Part shown: positions 62,904 through 64,000 of the stretch, one piece after another | Layout of the letters: each line of letters starts with the position of its first letter | Position numbering within the stretch: position 1 is the first letter of the stretch | NCBI RefSeq assembly: GCF_002332425.1 | Contig: NZ_NRGS01000025.1 | Span: 105,850-169,849 of the forward strand | Reading direction: 5' to 3' | Length of the DNA stretch: 64,000 bases | Source of the DNA: Brachybacterium alimentarium | GTDB lineage: Bacteria > Actinomycetota > Actinomycetes > Actinomycetales > Dermabacteraceae | Made by a program: the position numbers and the translations under genes | Notes under the pieces: generated by a model | The model's input: the letters and a program-made list of their open reading frames with translations, nothing else | Databases searched by the model: none | What the model was told of the DNA's origin: nothing

Positions 62904-63602
62904 ATGACCCGAGCAGATCTCGACAAGCAGCCGTACGACGTCGCCGGGATGTTCGACAGCATCGCGACGCGCTACGACCTCGTCAACGACGTCGCCGCAC
63001 TGGGCCAGGTACGACTGTGGCGGAGCGCCATGGTCGACGCGCTCGACATCCAGCCGGGGGACGAGGTCCTCGATCTCGCCGCCGGCACCGGGACCTCGTC
63101 GACGGCGATCGCGCGGGCGGGTGCTCGGGTGGTCGCCGCGGACTTCTCCCTGGGGATGATGACCGAGGGCAGACGCCGCGGGGCGCCGGTGCCGTTCATC
63201 GGAGCGGACGCCCAGAGCCTGCCCTTCGCTGACGGCTCCTTCGACGCAGCCGTCATCTCCTTCGGACTGCGCAACGTGCAGACCCCGGAGCGAGCGCTGG
63301 CCGAGATGGTCCGTGCGGTCCGGCCCGGAGGGCGGGTCGTGGTCTGCGAGTTCTCCACTCCCACATCGCGCGTCGGGCGCAAGGCGTACGAGAAGTACCT
63401 GCTGCGCGCGCTCCCGGCCATGGCACGACGGGTGGTCCCGAGCGCAGAGGCCTACGACTACCTTGCGGAGTCGATCCTCGAATGGCCGGACCAGGAGACC
63501 CTGCGCCGCCGTATGGAGGCCATCGGACTGGCGCGGACCCAGTTCCAAAACCTCACCGGGGGGATCGTCGCCCTCCACCGAGGAGTCGTGCCCCCGCGCT
63601 GA
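62904..63602 (+). CDS. menG: Demethylmenaquinone methyltransferase
   Basis: Last step of menaquinone synthesis (UbiE/MenG). The 232-residue SAM enzyme has YDVAGMFDSIATRYDLVNDVAALGQVRLWR, SAM motif VLDLAAGTGTSSTAIA, DGSFDAAVISFGLRNV and FSTPTSRVGRKAYEKYLLRALP. ATG 62904 fits the family; ATG 62874 would add non-conserved residues. CAGGAT six bases upstream may be a -10. It supplies the quinone used by NDH-2, Mqo and LutABC, though they are not in one operon. Confidence 0.96.
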   Translation: MTRADLDKQPYDVAGMFDSIATRYDLVNDVAALGQVRLWRSAMVDALDIQPGDEVLDLAAGTGTSSTAIARAGARVVAADFSLGMMTEGRRRGAPVPFIGADAQSLPFADGSFDAAVISFGLRNVQTPERALAEMVRAVRPGGRVVVCEFSTPTSRVGRKAYEKYLLRALPAMARRVVPSAEAYDYLAESILEWPDQETLRRRMEAIGLARTQFQNLTGGIVALHRGVVPPR

Positions 63603-63751
63603 GCGGGCGCGGTGGGACGCCGCCGAGCAGCAAGCGCGCCGGCACGGACGCCCTGGACGGCGACGGTGGCCCGAGATGAGCTCCTGACCAGGGTGTTCGT
63701 CCAGGTGGCCCGGTGTGTGGCGCAGGACACCGCCGGAAGGGCCGTTCCAGC
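63603..63751. other. Gap between menG and the rRNA promoter region
   Basis: No gene or clear terminator seen. Confidence 0.4.
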
Positions 63752-63780
63752 TTGACGCCGCCACTGGATCTGCGTAATGT
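63752..63780 (+). promoter_or_regulatory. Upstream rrn promoter P1
   Basis: TTGACG (63752-63757), 17-base spacer, TAATGT (63775-63780). Near-consensus and perfectly spaced. Confidence 0.65.
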
Positions 63781-63904
63781 TCTTCCTTGTGCCCGGGAGA
63801 ACGGGAACGAGGAGCGGCCGAGAGGCTGTCCCGAGATTCCACTCCTGACCAGGCACGGAGGATCTCTCCGGAGATCGGCGAGGCGCGGATCACTTCCCTC
63901 CGAG

Positions 63905-63933
63905 TTGACATGGAGAACCGGAACCCCTAAGTT
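63905..63933 (+). promoter_or_regulatory. Main rrn promoter P2
   Basis: Perfect TTGACA (63905-63910), 17-base spacer, TAAGTT (63928-63933), overlapping TATAAG (63934-region). The best -35 in the window. Confidence 0.75.
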
Positions 63934-64000
63934 ATAAGGGTTGCCCCGGAGCAAAGAGCCTGATGGCTCGGAGTTCTGAGTGCGCGTGTTGTTTGATATC
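63934..64000 (+). ncRNA. Leader of an rRNA operon (16S gene beyond window)
   Basis: Downstream of two tandem strong promoters. It contains a small hairpin GAGCC-TGAT-GGCTC (63956-63969) and TGTTGTTTGA (63987-63996), which resembles the boxA antitermination element of actinobacterial rrn leaders. No rRNA sequence itself is in the window, so the call rests on the leader features. Confidence 0.7.

Overview
The window is a GC-rich, gene-dense actinobacterial chromosome segment. Lsr2, ClpC, a short ArgA-type acetyltransferase, an actinobacterial protein mannosyltransferase, a SepX/GlpR-like membrane protein and the order mfd-mazG-eno-divIC-DUF501-ppx all point to Actinomycetota. I would guess Micrococcales, perhaps Dermabacteraceae (Brachybacterium-like), but the genus is inference. 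There is no prophage, IS element, CRISPR array or integrase. Most of it is core chromosome with two accessory patches: a sugar/lactate block (1.8-14.3 kb) and a DUF222-HNH gene behind a long intergenic stretch (37.9-40.5 kb).

Layout. 1-1.7 kb: end of lysS, a small membrane protein and lsr2. 1.8-7.6 kb (minus): mqo, then lutABC with a mutarotase, each lut gene overlapping the next by ATGA. 7.9-14.3 kb: a DUF624 membrane protein, a cytosolic GH29 alpha-L-fucosidase, L-fuconate dehydratase, an aldo/keto reductase, an amidohydrolase-type lactonase and a FadR-type regulator. Together these look like the front half of non-phosphorylating L-fucose catabolism, one branch of which ends in pyruvate plus L-lactate, the LutABC substrate. 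14.7-27.8 kb: clpC, dedA, argA, mutY, mscL, a SAF-domain protein, an FmdB zinc ribbon, 5-FTHF cyclo-ligase, a GNAT, the SepX/GlpR-like protein, an alanine-racemase-fold enzyme, a sugar-lactone oxidase and an inositol-phosphatase-family enzyme. 27.9 kb: tRNA-Ala(CGC). 28-34.7 kb: two small proteins, luxS, malQ, pmt, rsmI, rpmF. 35-37.9 kb: tatD-rsmA-ispE. 38.5-44.1 kb: DUF222-HNH, an ABC-F ATPase, MarR and TetR regulators. 44.3-48.6 kb: tRNA-Gln(TTG), glmU-prs, rplY, pth. 48.6-56.9 kb: mfd, mazG, eno, divIC, DUF501, ppx. 57-63.6 kb: NDH-2, nagB, an NCS2 purine permease with MarR, serC and menG. The last 250 bases hold two tandem strong promoters and a boxA-like leader, so an rRNA operon almost certainly begins just past the window.

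Two patterns run through the window. First, about seventeen genes have a TAnnnT-like -10 hexamer ending 6 or 7 bases before the start codon and no Shine-Dalgarno, the arrangement expected for leaderless mRNAs; this also fixes several start codons. Second, several promoter regions (clpC, pmt/rsmI, ABC-F, MarR/TetR, eno) carry short tandem repeats with units of 10-18 bases. I see no wholly new multi-gene system; the most interesting items are the fucose-lactate block, the SepX/GlpR-like gene separated from its usual moeA partner, and the structured intergenic region before the DUF222-HNH gene.
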